NCBI RefSeq assembly: GCF_000255655.1
Contig: NZ_JH636435.1
Span: 1,767,214 to 1,831,213 of the forward strand
Origin: Schlesneria paludicola DSM 18645
Lineage (GTDB): Bacteria; Planctomycetota; Planctomycetia; Planctomycetales; Planctomycetaceae
Direction of reading: 5' to 3'
Length of the DNA: 64,000 nt
The stretch's first letter is position 1, and every line of letters starts with the position of its first letter. The notes under the pieces were generated by a model, which saw nothing but the letters and a program-made list of their open reading frames with translations, ran no database searches and was not told where the DNA came from. This document shows, one piece after another, positions 38,311 through 47,195 of this stretch. The position numbers and the translations under genes are program-made.

Positions 38311-39996
38311 ATGCGTTTCATCGTTCCCTTAATCTCTCTCGCATTGCTGATCATCACGAGTATAGCAAATGCCCAAACACCTAAGAAATACGCACTTCTC
38401 GTGGCGGTAACGAAGTACGAGCATTCAGGAATGAATAAACCTCAATTGGAGTATCCCGAGGTTGACGCCAAAGAACTTGGTGAGTTGCTGAAATCGTTTG
38501 GGTATGAAGTTGAGCTGCTGCTCGGCAAGCAAGCAAATCAAGCTGCGATCCGCAACAAACTTGACTCACTGAACGAAAAAGGTGAAGCGGACGGTGTAAT
38601 TCTCATCGGGCTATTTGGTCATGGAGTTCTGATTGATGCTGGATCTGGGCAAGATCCTGAAGGCTGTTTTTGTCCCTATGATGCCTCAGTTCGAATTGTG
38701 AAAAGTCGTGACGGAATTGCTCTTAACGACGACAACGGTGAACCAATGATCGAACCTGACCCCAAGAACCTGATCAAAATGGCAGAGATTCTTCTCTCGT
38801 TGAAAGTTGCCAAAGCTGGGAATCGAGTCGTTTTGGCGGACTGTTGCCGCAAGGTTCCTAATCAAGCACGAGGAAGATCCCTAAGTGTTGGCGCCAGCTT
38901 CAAGGTCTCAGAGATTCCTGACAATACAGCGGTCTTGTTTGGATGTTCCCCGAATCAGCAGGCGTTTGAGCACAAGGATTGGGGGCACGGAGCATTCACA
39001 AAGTGCCTGCTGGACGAACTGAATGATCTAACCACAAACGGCGAGGATGCCACGACAGGGATATTGGCAGATCGATTGAAGAAAAAAGTGCCGAGGTTAG
39101 TCGCAAGTAGAAACCGATCAGACAAACAAACCCCACGTCCATTTTCGAATGATTCGATTGATCTTCAGTTGGTCTTTTCGAATAGCGGCAACATGGAAGG
39201 AGAAAAAGCTGGAGACCGCAAGGAGCTTCTTCCAGGAATTGCATTTCGTTGGTGCCCCGCAGGTACGTTCATGATGGGAACCTCGAAGTCTGAGCGAGTG
39301 TCCGATGAATACCAAGTTGGCGTGACTCTGACCAATGGCTTCTGGTTGGGAGAGACGGAGGTCACACAAAGTCAATGGAAGCAATTGATGGATAGCAGCC
39401 CCTGGATGGGGTTAGACCAGTTCGTCAAGGACGGTGTCAACTATCCTGCAAGCTGTATTAGCCGAGACGATGCTATCGCCTATTGTCTCAGAATGACAGA
39501 TCGGGAACACAGAGTCGGCAGACTTCCTATCGACTGGAAGTTTACGCTACCTACCGAGGCTCAATGGGAGTACGCTTGCCGAGCTGGGACGAAAACACGG
39601 TTTTCTTTTGGTGATGATGTCTCGAAATCGGATGAATATGGATGGTTCCAAACCAATACTTTCCTGTTAATGGGACTTAAGGGCGCATCCCCGCAACCAG
39701 TCAAAATGAAGAAACCAAATGCGTGGGGGTTGTTTGACATGTATGGAAATGTAGACGAGTGGTGTAGTGACTGGTATTCAGTTCAGTTGAAAGGCGGGCG
39801 TGATCCCAGAGGGCCAGCTACAAGATCTAGTAGATTTCCTGAAAGCGCAGAGTGGATCAGTCGAGGCGGCGACTTTACGCACGCTCCATTTGATTGCGGA
39901 TCGGGTTATAGATCATGTGCAATGAAAGATGAATGGGATCTTAAATCTGGACACGGTTCCGGATTTCGATTAGCTGCGACTCCTTCCAACAAATAA
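38311..39996 (+). CDS. caspase (peptidase C14) fused to FGE-sulfatase domain, paralogue 2
   Basis: A 561-residue paralogue of the protein at 33232, with the same order: signal peptide (about 1-21), caspase domain with H104 (GLFGHGVLI) and C178/C179 (LADCCR), then an FGE-like domain from about 305 (FRWCPAGTFMMGTS, ETEVTQSQW, LPTEAQWEYACRAG, GSGFRLA). The two share blocks such as KYALL.AV, YPEVDAK and LLLGKQA. They differ more in the FGE part. It lies 222 bases after the CsgG-like gene. Both are probably envelope-exposed. Confidence 0.92.
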   Translation: MRFIVPLISLALLIITSIANAQTPKKYALLVAVTKYEHSGMNKPQLEYPEVDAKELGELLKSFGYEVELLLGKQANQAAIRNKLDSLNEKGEADGVILIGLFGHGVLIDAGSGQDPEGCFCPYDASVRIVKSRDGIALNDDNGEPMIEPDPKNLIKMAEILLSLKVAKAGNRVVLADCCRKVPNQARGRSLSVGASFKVSEIPDNTAVLFGCSPNQQAFEHKDWGHGAFTKCLLDELNDLTTNGEDATTGILADRLKKKVPRLVASRNRSDKQTPRPFSNDSIDLQLVFSNSGNMEGEKAGDRKELLPGIAFRWCPAGTFMMGTSKSERVSDEYQVGVTLTNGFWLGETEVTQSQWKQLMDSSPWMGLDQFVKDGVNYPASCISRDDAIAYCLRMTDREHRVGRLPIDWKFTLPTEAQWEYACRAGTKTRFSFGDDVSKSDEYGWFQTNTFLLMGLKGASPQPVKMKKPNAWGLFDMYGNVDEWCSDWYSVQLKGGRDPRGPATRSSRFPESAEWISRGGDFTHAPFDCGSGYRSCAMKDEWDLKSGHGSGFRLAATPSNK

Positions 39997-40075
39997 GATA
40001 GGAAGGACGTGTTCTCACTGCCCCAGTAGCAAAGCTCAAGAGAGGCACTGCCAACTCATACCCTCACTTTGTTTA

Positions 40076-40225
40076 CCCAGAAACTGCGGCGAATCGGAAA
40101 CCCAAGTTGAAGTTGGTGGAGTAGCGGTGTCGATTTGCAGGCCCAGAGTTGACGGCATCGGGGCTTCCGTCACTGACCAGAATCACTCGAGACGAACCTG
40201 AGGATACACCGACAGGACCGCCACC
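40076..40225 (-). pseudogene. degenerate C-terminal fragment of an FGE-like domain
   Basis: The minus strand gives GGPVGVSSGSSRVI, then a disturbed stretch, then NRHRYSTNFNLGFRFAAVSG and a stop. This is the end of an FGE domain (usual GG..PVG..SG..RV.RGGSW...CRSA.R...GFR.A) with the GGSW and CRS residues replaced. No N-terminal part is attached. It lies 80 bases after caspase-FGE paralogue 2, in opposite orientation. Confidence 0.6.
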
Positions 40226-40518
40226 GTGTTTATGTCGTATTCTGCTGGGCGGGTGACGCCGATGAAAATGGCTCGCCGCACACGGCACGGTCTGGAGGGA
40301 CCAGTTAGACAAGCGGATTGAACATGATTGGTGCGAGCGAGATGGCTTCGTTGTTGATCTTGCATTGCCGACTGGAAAAAGGATCGTACCGAAGGAGGCG
40401 TACTATCGGGCAGGAAAGCCGATTGCACGGAACGTCTACTCGGCAGATGAGGCCATGAAATCGGCGATCAAGAATCGGAACGATGGACCTTGGACGACAT
40501 CAAAACAGCGGCGATAGT
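40226..40518 (+). pseudogene. frameshifted remnant of an unknown gene
   Basis: One plus frame gives HRVYVVFCWAGDADENGSPH, then another continues HGTVWRDQLDKRIEHDW, VDLALPTGKRIVPKEAYYRA and KNRNDGPWTTSKQRR with a TAG stop at 40516-40518. Coding character is clear in both pieces, implying one frameshift near 40280. No family recognised. Confidence 0.5.
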
Positions 40519-40536
40519 TGCTGGTTTGACGCTGCT

Positions 40537-41355
40537 TCACATTGCAGGCTTAGCTGATCCCACTTGTGCTGATTTCGCCTGCTGCATTCCTTTCAGCATT
40601 GATCGCCGTAACTCTCCGACGGTCCAATCTTTTTGATGGCGTGCTGATTTGAATTCTGTTGAGGAGTACGGCGTGCCACTGTCAGACATATTGAAGAAAG
40701 CAAAAAACTGCTGGAAATCGGTGATCTGGCTACCATCTTCATCGGTGAAGGAGATTTTTGCATAGCCACCTATGCCTTGAATATGATTGCCGCCCGAGAA
40801 TGGAATTCGAATCGCCAGACCATCGAGTGCATCATTCGGCCGAACCGTCCGGTGGTCAATCAAGCGATTCCCGGCAAGACTGCTTGTGTCCACGTCAGTC
40901 ACCCGAACTTCACCCGGAAGAACTTCGTACATTTCTTGAAACTTCTCTCTCTCTTTGCTTGGAAGCTCAAGATATTCAAATCGTTCAACATACGTATCAA
41001 CTACGATATCGTAAGCGGTTCCCCTGCCTGTATTTATTAGTTTAACGGTGGGTATTTTCATCATCCCAAGCGGCGTCTCTCGCCACGAATCAATTTCCAA
41101 CTGAAGTCGAGGAGTGACTTCTAGGTGATGAGCTTTTTCGAATTGGTCAAGCTGTCTCTGGAAGCGATCAGTTTGCTCTTTCAAGTCTAACTTGCTTTGC
41201 GTCTTCGTCTCGGCCAAGTCATTCCGTTGGAGTTGCCAACAATAGAGGCTAAATCCGATAGAAAAACTACCGAAAATGACTGTAGCCAAAGCACTGACTG
41301 CTGCAATCAAATTCGACGTATGGTCCTTGTCATCAAGTGCGGTGCGAATCCCCAC
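40537..41355 (-). CDS. single-pass membrane protein of unknown function
   Basis: A 272-residue protein. The N-terminus has one membrane segment (LIAAVSALATVIFGSFSIGF, about 16-35), then a predicted coiled coil (KLDLKEQTDRFQRQLDQFEK) and a soluble beta-rich domain (KLINTGRGTAYDIVVDTYV, GIGGYAKISFTDEDGS). This layout is common in inner-membrane proteins that sense or scaffold, but no named family is recognised. It ends with a Lys/Ala-rich tail. Confidence 0.7.
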   Translation of the reverse strand: MGIRTALDDKDHTSNLIAAVSALATVIFGSFSIGFSLYCWQLQRNDLAETKTQSKLDLKEQTDRFQRQLDQFEKAHHLEVTPRLQLEIDSWRETPLGMMKIPTVKLINTGRGTAYDIVVDTYVERFEYLELPSKEREKFQEMYEVLPGEVRVTDVDTSSLAGNRLIDHRTVRPNDALDGLAIRIPFSGGNHIQGIGGYAKISFTDEDGSQITDFQQFFAFFNMSDSGTPYSSTEFKSARHQKDWTVGELRRSMLKGMQQAKSAQVGSAKPAM

Positions 41356-41545
41356 GGTTTGATTTCCTCCTTTGCGATTGCCAACGTCCGATTCTCGAAA
41401 ACGGATCTCTGAATTCCGAAATTCGTGAGGATTTGTTCAATGATCGTATTGCATGAGACTATCGGGTGATAGTGCCGTAGATTCAGACTCGGCACGATGG
41501 GCCTTGAAACGAGTCAGTACGGTTGAAGGATTAACGGCGAGTAAA

Positions 41546-41917
41546 ATGACAACAATCAAAGTTCAAGTCGAAGTTACGATTGACGAAGACGCCATCAATT
41601 CTTTTGCCGAACTCCTTGCACCGGCCATCAAACAGGCCATATTTACGCAAGAAGAATTGAAAATGGCAGCACGCCTCAGATCATCACAAAACGCACTGTT
41701 CGCCGGGCAGAAGCTGCCAGAACACCAAGGGCTGCTTCTCACTTCAAAAGAGACGGCGACGCTCCTAAGAGTTTCTGAGAGAACTCTGTACAGCATGCAC
41801 ACCACGGGGCAGATGCCGCCGCCAATTCGAATTGGTGCCGCAATTCGCTGGAGCCTCGATGCGGTGCAGAAATGGATTGAGGCAGGTTGCCCAACTGTTG
41901 AAGCACCGAAGAAATGA
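41546..41917 (+). CDS. small helix-turn-helix (excisionase-like) protein
   Basis: A 123-residue protein. The C-terminal half has an excisionase/MerR-like HTH_17 domain: LLTSKETATLLRVSERTLYS, GQMPPPIRIGAAIRWSLDAV and QKWIEAGC. The N-terminal half is acidic and helical (EVTIDEDAINSFAELLAPAI). Start ATG 41546 is inside a longer frame from 41453; the later start matches the domain. Such proteins act in plasmid/island excision or as small regulators. No integrase is adjacent. Confidence 0.8.
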   Translation: MTTIKVQVEVTIDEDAINSFAELLAPAIKQAIFTQEELKMAARLRSSQNALFAGQKLPEHQGLLLTSKETATLLRVSERTLYSMHTTGQMPPPIRIGAAIRWSLDAVQKWIEAGCPTVEAPKK

Positions 41918-42345
41918 CGGAATTCCAAGTGGAAGCGAATTTGGCAAACCAGCAGTGAGCTCTTGAATTCTACAGCAAATCGGATGCAGCAAATGAAGCG
42001 AAGAAAATGCTCAAAGGGCTGTGGCTTAATTCGCTATTGATGTTCGCCTTGCACGACTGCCATTTCTGAGTATCATCTGCCAAGTCATTTGACCCAACCA
42101 AATCCAGCCGGTGCTGGCGGTGCCTACGCAGACCAAACTGCGGCCTTCTTTTAATTCGCATTTTCTAGCGGATTACCCAAGCTCAATGTCGAGCAGTGTC
42201 GTTTCTTTGGGTCGGCGTGCCATCGATTATTCGATGCCCGTAATCATGCCCTGGTTTGGAGATCGTTCCAATTTCTCACCGAACACTTTTGCAGGGTCAT
42301 TCGTATCGGTTATTGTACCCGTCAATCAATTTCGCTTGTCTGCCA
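41918..42345. other. intergenic, nothing recognised
   Basis: About 430 bases of apparently non-coding sequence, or sequence too decayed to read. Confidence 0.4.
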
Positions 42346-42555
42346 AGCAAGTTGGAAGAACGCCGAATTCTTGTGAAGGAAGTTCGGGACACAGAACTTC
42401 AGCCATTGGACGATGAAACTCTGGATTCAAATCCGTACATCAAACGTGGCCGGTGGTTAGTCACTGGAATGGATTTGGACAAAATGAAGGAGCGGTCGTT
42501 TTATCGTGAGTCGATGGTTGCGGTGATGACGATTGAGGATCGATTAGCTGAATGA
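42346..42555 (+). pseudogene. small hypothetical gene or gene remnant
   Basis: The frame from about 42346 (LEERRILVKEVRDTELQPLD, ETLDSNPYIKRGRWLV, YRESMVAVMTIEDRLAE, TGA) looks coding. The likely start, RLSAKQ, sits in another frame just upstream, so a frameshift has probably separated them. Family unknown. Confidence 0.4.
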
Positions 42556-42585
42556 TGCAGAGTAATCCTTTATGCTCAGGCCAAT

Positions 42586-42900
42586 CTACAGCCCGTCGTC
42601 ATCATTCTGATAAGACACATCTTTAATTCTTGTATTTCCATGAGGAGTAATTGTCGGATCAGAATTATCGTTAAGCTTTAGCTTAAACATATGGTGGCAG
42701 TCTCTTGCCTTCTTTCGATTAAATTTGAATTCCTGCTCTGTTAAAGAGAGTGCGTCATGTTCGAGCACCTCCCATCCTGCAGGACTAGTATAAATTTTAA
42801 TTCCAAAATCAATATCGAATTTACCCGACAAGGTTATTCCGCCTGCTGCACCCACAGTTCCTTCTACGAAATGAACTTCGACTGTGATATACTTAGACAT
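42586..42900 (-). CDS. hypothetical protein
   Basis: A 104-residue protein (MSKYITVEVHFVEGTVG start) preceded by an AGAGAG purine run. Beta-rich N-terminus and acidic end (YQNDDDGL). It appears richer in A and T than neighbours, perhaps from transfer. No family recognised. Confidence 0.55.
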   Translation of the reverse strand: MSKYITVEVHFVEGTVGAAGGITLSGKFDIDFGIKIYTSPAGWEVLEHDALSLTEQEFKFNRKKARDCHHMFKLKLNDNSDPTITPHGNTRIKDVSYQNDDDGL

Positions 42901-43014
42901 GCTCTCTGTGCTCTCTCTGTTAGGGATGACAGCAGTTATTCAGGAAACAAAGCATTTTGATTATGCCGATGACAGAAACTGCTGTCAACAAACTCGGCCA
43001 CAGAACAAAAACTG

Positions 43015-43341
43015 TTGCTTCGAGAAATGATTGAAGCACAATCCGCCCCAATCGTCGCCAAATTGAAGAAACGATATTGCAAGAAGCCAAAGAACCCACA
43101 GTTCAATTGGCCCCATGATTTGTTCACTCGTTGGCACCGTGATGCACTGCACTTCGTCGTCATAATGCGGACGGGACACGATGTTCCACCAGAACTTGAA
43201 ACTCATGCCGCTCGAATACAACACGTTGGCGATGGTAAATTCGATTTGGCGGCTCCCGTGCGACGAGGATGGATGACGATCATGAAGAAAATCACGCCGG
43301 AAGCCTGCTTAGAAGAAATCCAAAACACAATCACTCTGTGA
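43015..43341 (+). CDS. hypothetical protein, probable partner of DUF3883 gene
   Basis: A 108-residue protein from TTG 43015 (ATG 43027 possible). It is basic in the middle (KLKKRYCKKPKNPQFNWPHD) and reads LFTRWHRDALHFVVIMRTGH, VRRGWMTIMKKITPEACLEEI. No family recognised. Its stop lies 12 bases before the DUF3883 gene, so the two are probably one operon and may work together. Confidence 0.6.
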   Translation: MLREMIEAQSAPIVAKLKKRYCKKPKNPQFNWPHDLFTRWHRDALHFVVIMRTGHDVPPELETHAARIQHVGDGKFDLAAPVRRGWMTIMKKITPEACLEEIQNTITL

Positions 43342-43353
43342 AAGAGACCGCAG

Positions 43354-44235
43354 ATGGCAGATTCGAACCCTGATCAACCACAGATGGGGCAGAATTGGTC
43401 AGAGCAAGAAGTGCGTCTCGTCGTCGCCGATTATTTCACGATGCTTGAATCTGAACTTTTGGGAGTGCCATACAAGAAGTCCGATCATCGGAAAATCTTG
43501 GCTCCACACTTGTCGGGACGATCAGACGGTTCAATTGAATTCAAGCATCAGAATGTTAGCGGTGTTTTGGTCGATTTTGGCTTGCCGTACATTGAAGGTT
43601 ACAAGCCCCGCAGTAACTACCAGTCGATCCTTGCGACCGAAGTGGAATCATTTCTGGAGAAGCGACCCGATTTCTGGCAACAAGTTGCGGCAGGTCCAAT
43701 TTTGAATCCCGTAGAACCACCGCCGAACAAACAGACGAAGTTTGAAGACGTCATTGAGGAACCTCCCGAACAAATCATCGTGCCGAAATCAGATTCAAAA
43801 CCGTGGATCACTCGGAAGCCACGCAGAATTGATTTTGCAGAGCGTGATGCCACGAATCGTCGTTTGGGACTGATCGGCGAAGAATTCGTCCTTGAACTGG
43901 AAATATCCCGCCTATTGTCTTTAGGGCGAGATGATCTGGCGAAGAAGGTAACTTGGGCTTCACGAGATATCGGTGATGGACTTGGGTTTGACATCATTTC
44001 GTTTGACGAAACCGATGAATCGGAAAAGCTGCTCGAAGTTAAGGCCACAGGACTCGGCAAGTTTTTCCCATTCCATGTTTCTTCAAATGAAGTACGCTGT
44101 TCTGAGGACGTACCTCAGCAGTTCCATCTCTATCGAGTTTTTGACATCGCCAGACAACCTCGCCTGTACATTCTCAAAGGCTCGTTGCGAGTGTCATGCC
44201 AGCTTCAGCCAGTGCTGTATCGTGGAGTGAGTTGA
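43354..44235 (+). CDS. DUF3883 domain (PD-(D/E)XK nuclease-like) protein
   Basis: A 293-residue soluble protein. The C-terminal DUF3883 domain (about 165-290) reads RRLGLIGEEFVLELEISRLL, SRDIGDGLGFDIISFDE, LLEVKATG and FHVSSNEVRCSED. The D of GFD and the E-x-K of EVK fit the PD-(D/E)XK nuclease core. The N-terminal half (WSEQEVRLVVADYFTMLESE) is a separate helical part, perhaps for recognition. DUF3883 proteins are frequent in defence and restriction contexts, and the accessory setting fits. Target and activity are unproven. Confidence 0.85.
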   Translation: MADSNPDQPQMGQNWSEQEVRLVVADYFTMLESELLGVPYKKSDHRKILAPHLSGRSDGSIEFKHQNVSGVLVDFGLPYIEGYKPRSNYQSILATEVESFLEKRPDFWQQVAAGPILNPVEPPPNKQTKFEDVIEEPPEQIIVPKSDSKPWITRKPRRIDFAERDATNRRLGLIGEEFVLELEISRLLSLGRDDLAKKVTWASRDIGDGLGFDIISFDETDESEKLLEVKATGLGKFFPFHVSSNEVRCSEDVPQQFHLYRVFDIARQPRLYILKGSLRVSCQLQPVLYRGVS

Positions 44236-44287
44236 TGTGAGGTTCAGCAAGTTCTCAATTATGATTCACGAAAGCCCCTTGTTCGTT

Positions 44288-44542
44288 TCAGTTCACTGAC
44301 GGTACTGGAATCCTCCGAAATCCCAAGAGCGGCATCAAGAACTCAAGATGACCATCACGAGCGCCATCCTCGACGGCAATCATTCCGTCTGCATCAAAGT
44401 TCGCTTCGCCACAATGTTCGAGCAATTTGCGAATTGCATCACTCGGCCATTCGCCACCGATAGCGACCTGCGGCAAATCACCGAACCATGCGGTCCATTG
44501 GCCTTAATTTTCTTCGACGATGATTCTGGCGAACGCTCTCAT
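44288..44542 (-). pseudogene. hypothetical gene interrupted by in-frame TAA
   Basis: From ATG 44542 the frame reads MRAFARIIVEEN, then TAA (44504-44506), then GQWTAWFGDLPQVAIGGEWP, DAIRKLLEHCGEANFDADGM and HLEFLMPL. From memory, intact planctomycete homologues continue through this point (..GQW.AWF.D.PQVA.GGEWP). Otherwise open to the end. Function unknown. Confidence 0.65.
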
Positions 44543-44593
44543 GATTTCTGATAGTTAAAACTCGAAGAGCTCTGCTCGGCTTTGCAAAATTGC

Positions 44594-45169
44594 TCACTTT
44601 CCAACTCTACGCTTGACGTCATCTCGGAATTCACCGAACGATGGAACCCGAGTTCCAGCAGGTAAACTTTTCACCTCGGCGTCATAAATCGTTTTTAGAT
44701 CTTTATTGAGAGGCTTGCTATTTTCGTACTCCCAATTGCGCTTAAATTCAGCGTCTTCTCTCTCAGCCCGTCGCCTGTTCTCTTGTCCTACTTTTTGAAC
44801 GCCGTCTGCAACATGCCAAACACCTAGTGCCACTAACAATCCTATTACAACCAAAATGGCGAGACCAATTTGATTTGGCGGTTGTGCCGAATTAGGTTCT
44901 GGTTCTCTCGGTACTACTTTGAGTCCTAGCGGCGTTTCTTCTTTTGTTGCTGCGGGTGATGATACGATTTTCGATGCCGAGGCAGGTTCTGTGGTTGGTT
45001 CCGCAAATAAGCCTTTGACATGTGCGGCTTTGACTGGTTTGCCATCCCTCGTTTTACGAATGAAATCATTCTTGCTGATCTCGTGATCACGAGCCATTAT
45101 CTTCAATTCTTGTGGAGAGAATGGACCGGAAATCTCGCCGTTTTGTTCTACGAATAATTCCATTGCCAT
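44594..45169 (-). CDS. GYF_2 (DUF4339) domain membrane protein
   Basis: A 191-residue protein from ATG 45169 (frame open to 45277). It starts MAMELFVEQNGEISGPFSPQ and continues ELKIMARDHEISKNDFIRK, the GYF_2/DUF4339 domain found at the N-terminus of many planctomycete membrane proteins. A Pro/Glu linker, one membrane segment (IGLAILVVIGLLVALGVW) and a charged coiled coil follow. Probably an inner-membrane adaptor; function unknown. It is divergent from the thermonuclease gene. Confidence 0.8.
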   Translation of the reverse strand: MAMELFVEQNGEISGPFSPQELKIMARDHEISKNDFIRKTRDGKPVKAAHVKGLFAEPTTEPASASKIVSSPAATKEETPLGLKVVPREPEPNSAQPPNQIGLAILVVIGLLVALGVWHVADGVQKVGQENRRRAEREDAEFKRNWEYENSKPLNKDLKTIYDAEVKSLPAGTRVPSFGEFRDDVKRRVGK

Positions 45170-45276
45170 TGGGTCGATTCCGAAAAACGAGCGATTTGGA
45201 CGTGTCGGGGATATTCTCCAGTTACATTCAAGCAGATTCAACCGGGCTGCCTCGATATTTTCAAAAGGAATTTCCA

Positions 45277-45660
45277 ATGCGATGGATGGCCGCCCCGTTA
45301 CTTTTTGTCGTCCTGTCCACTATCTGCTATGCGGACGAAATCAAAGGTAAGGTCGTCAGTATCGCTGACGGCGATACGGTCACGGTTCTCGATGTCGAAA
45401 AAGTTCAGCACAAGATTCGACTTCAAGGCATTGACGCACCGGAAAAAGCGCAGGCGTTCGGGACCAAGAGCAAGGAACGATTGAGCGAGAAAATCGGTGA
45501 AAATGAAGTTGTCGTGAAGTGGAAAGAAAAGGACCGATACGGTCGAGTTCTCGGTGAAATTTACTTGGGCGACCGTCACATCAACCTCGAAATGGTTCAG
45601 GACGGATTGGCTTGGCAATACAAGCAGTATTCCAAGTCGAAGGAACTGGCTGTGGCATAA
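45277..45660 (+). CDS. thermonuclease-family (SNase) exported protein, C-terminus cut by TAA
   Basis: A 127-residue SNase-like protein with AAAAGGAA before ATG 45277 and a signal peptide (about 1-18, cut near CYA-DE). SIADGDTVTV, HKIRLQGIDAPE (catalytic R-x-x-G-I-D-A-P-E), KWKEKDRYGRVLGEI and INLEMVQDGLAW are the family motifs. The stop TAA (45658-45660) comes at ELAVA, but the same frame continues GEARNAKNGLWADKSPEPPW to TGA 45739-45741. That is the usual C-terminal segment, so the gene was probably longer. It may still fold as a shortened nuclease. Confidence 0.85.
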   Translation: MRWMAAPLLFVVLSTICYADEIKGKVVSIADGDTVTVLDVEKVQHKIRLQGIDAPEKAQAFGTKSKERLSEKIGENEVVVKWKEKDRYGRVLGEIYLGDRHINLEMVQDGLAWQYKQYSKSKELAVA

Positions 45661-45813
45661 GGCGAAGCTCGGAATGCGAAAAACGGGCTTTGGGCGGATA
45701 AATCTCCTGAGCCGCCGTGGGAACAGGAAGAACGGACGTGAGAAGAAGTCATAAAGTCTGATCAGTTGCGTTCCAAAGCTCATCACTGTGAGAAATCGAA
45801 CCACTCACCGAGA

Positions 45814-47176
45814 TCACTTGCCTTCGTTCATCATCCGAATCAGGGCTTCTTTGGCTGTTAGTGACAACAACTTAATCGCCAGTTCTCGCTTCGAAGCCAT
45901 GCTCTGGTTCTGTTGAAGTTCCCGGTAGACACAAACAACAGGCAGCCGAGAGCGAGTGTATCGTGCAGCAGTTCCGGCATTATGCTGTTCGACCCGTCGT
46001 TCCAAATCGTTCGTGATTCCAGTGTAGAGTGATCCATCAGCACATCGCATGATGTAAACAAGCCACTGTTCCGACAATTGCTTTCGCAACTTCAACACGG
46101 CGACTTCCTTGGCCTTGGCTTCAACCTCAATGGTTGCACCCAGACCCCGCCAGCATTCCGGAAAATCGGTGATGTTGATGAAATCGTGGTGGCGTTCCGG
46201 TTTCGGCTTGCTCCAGCCATCCATCGGGCTGGAAACATGAAATAGTGCCTCCCGATCCCATGTCGCCAATGCCTTCTTCGTGGCGTCTTCAATGCTCAAG
46301 CCATCGGGATTGCATCGGTGATGATGCACGTCGTACACCAGTTGAACGCCGGTGATTCGACAAATGCCAAGAAGGTCTTCTGGCGTGTAGGTCTTGTCGT
46401 CATTCTCAACCGTCGCTTCTGCCCCTTGCTGAAAGCCGGTCAAGGTTGCGGGCAAAATCGGCGAGAGCCTTTGGTTTGTCACCGTAAGCACCGCCGCCGT
46501 GGATGTTGATGACATCGGCTCCGATCCATTCGGCAACTTCCGCTTGATATTCAAGCTCCTGAACAGATTTCTCAACGACATCGAGCCTTGGTGAGTTCAG
46601 AACGACAAATTGATCAGGGTGGAAGCAGGTTCGCAGCCTGTGCTTCTTGGCGAACTTTCCGCATTCCTTGAATCGACGAATGATCTCATCGACTTCTGGC
46701 AGAACGTACTTTCCGTCGAGCTTCGACTTCATGAAGTCCTTCAACCCTGAGCCTACGACCATCGGCTGACCGAAAGTCATCACTCCCGCAATCGGTGGAT
46801 TATCGCCACTCGTTAAGCGATACGAAGCAACGATGGCCAATGCACCGCCGAGGCTGTGGCCAGTGATCCAGACACGCTTCGGATTGAATCGATGCAAAAG
46901 CTTCTCAATTTGTATGTGAAGTGGTTGGTACGCATTGTGAAAGCCGCTGTGGATTGCACCGTCCGGTGTTTTCAAAGACAGAAATGATGCGTTTTGTCCC
47001 CAATCCTCCGAATCGTCTGTGCCTCGCAGCAATACAATCGCTGAGTTCTCAATTGCAAGCACGTAACCGATCATCGAAGCGGATGTAATCGTTTCTGACT
47101 TAAACCCCAACTTCTCAAACTCTGCACGTGCATCGACTGGTTCCTGATAACCGATCTTGCAGAGTTGAACCATCAC
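45814..47176 (-). pseudogene. lipase/UvsE/GIY-YIG chimera with a frameshift
   Basis: From ATG 47176 (with GGGAG upstream) the frame first encodes a class 3 lipase-like part: VLLRGTDDSEDWG, then VWITGHSLGGALAIVASYR with the GHSLGG nucleophile. After about residue 165 it becomes UV-damage endonuclease UvsE (HRLRTCFHPDQFVVLNSP, ELEYQAEVAEWIGADVINIH). The UvsE frame is then lost near 46430 and continues one frame over (ENDDKTYTPEDLL, LVYDVHHHRCNPDGLS, TWDREALFHVSSP). The end is a YhbQ-type GIY-YIG domain (WLVYIMRCADGSLYTGITND). The N-terminal third of UvsE is absent, so activity is doubtful. Confidence 0.7.
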
Positions 47177-47195
47177 TCCCGCCGCAGGCCAATCT

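Noticed and set aside
34201..39996. Possible diversity-generating retroelement, because FGE-like C-termini are known DGR targets
   Set aside because: No reverse transcriptase, template repeat or accessory protein is in the window, and the two FGE ends differ throughout rather than at adenine sites.
31922..45741. Alternative genetic code with TAA as sense
   Set aside because: Many intact genes here end in TAA at the expected family length.
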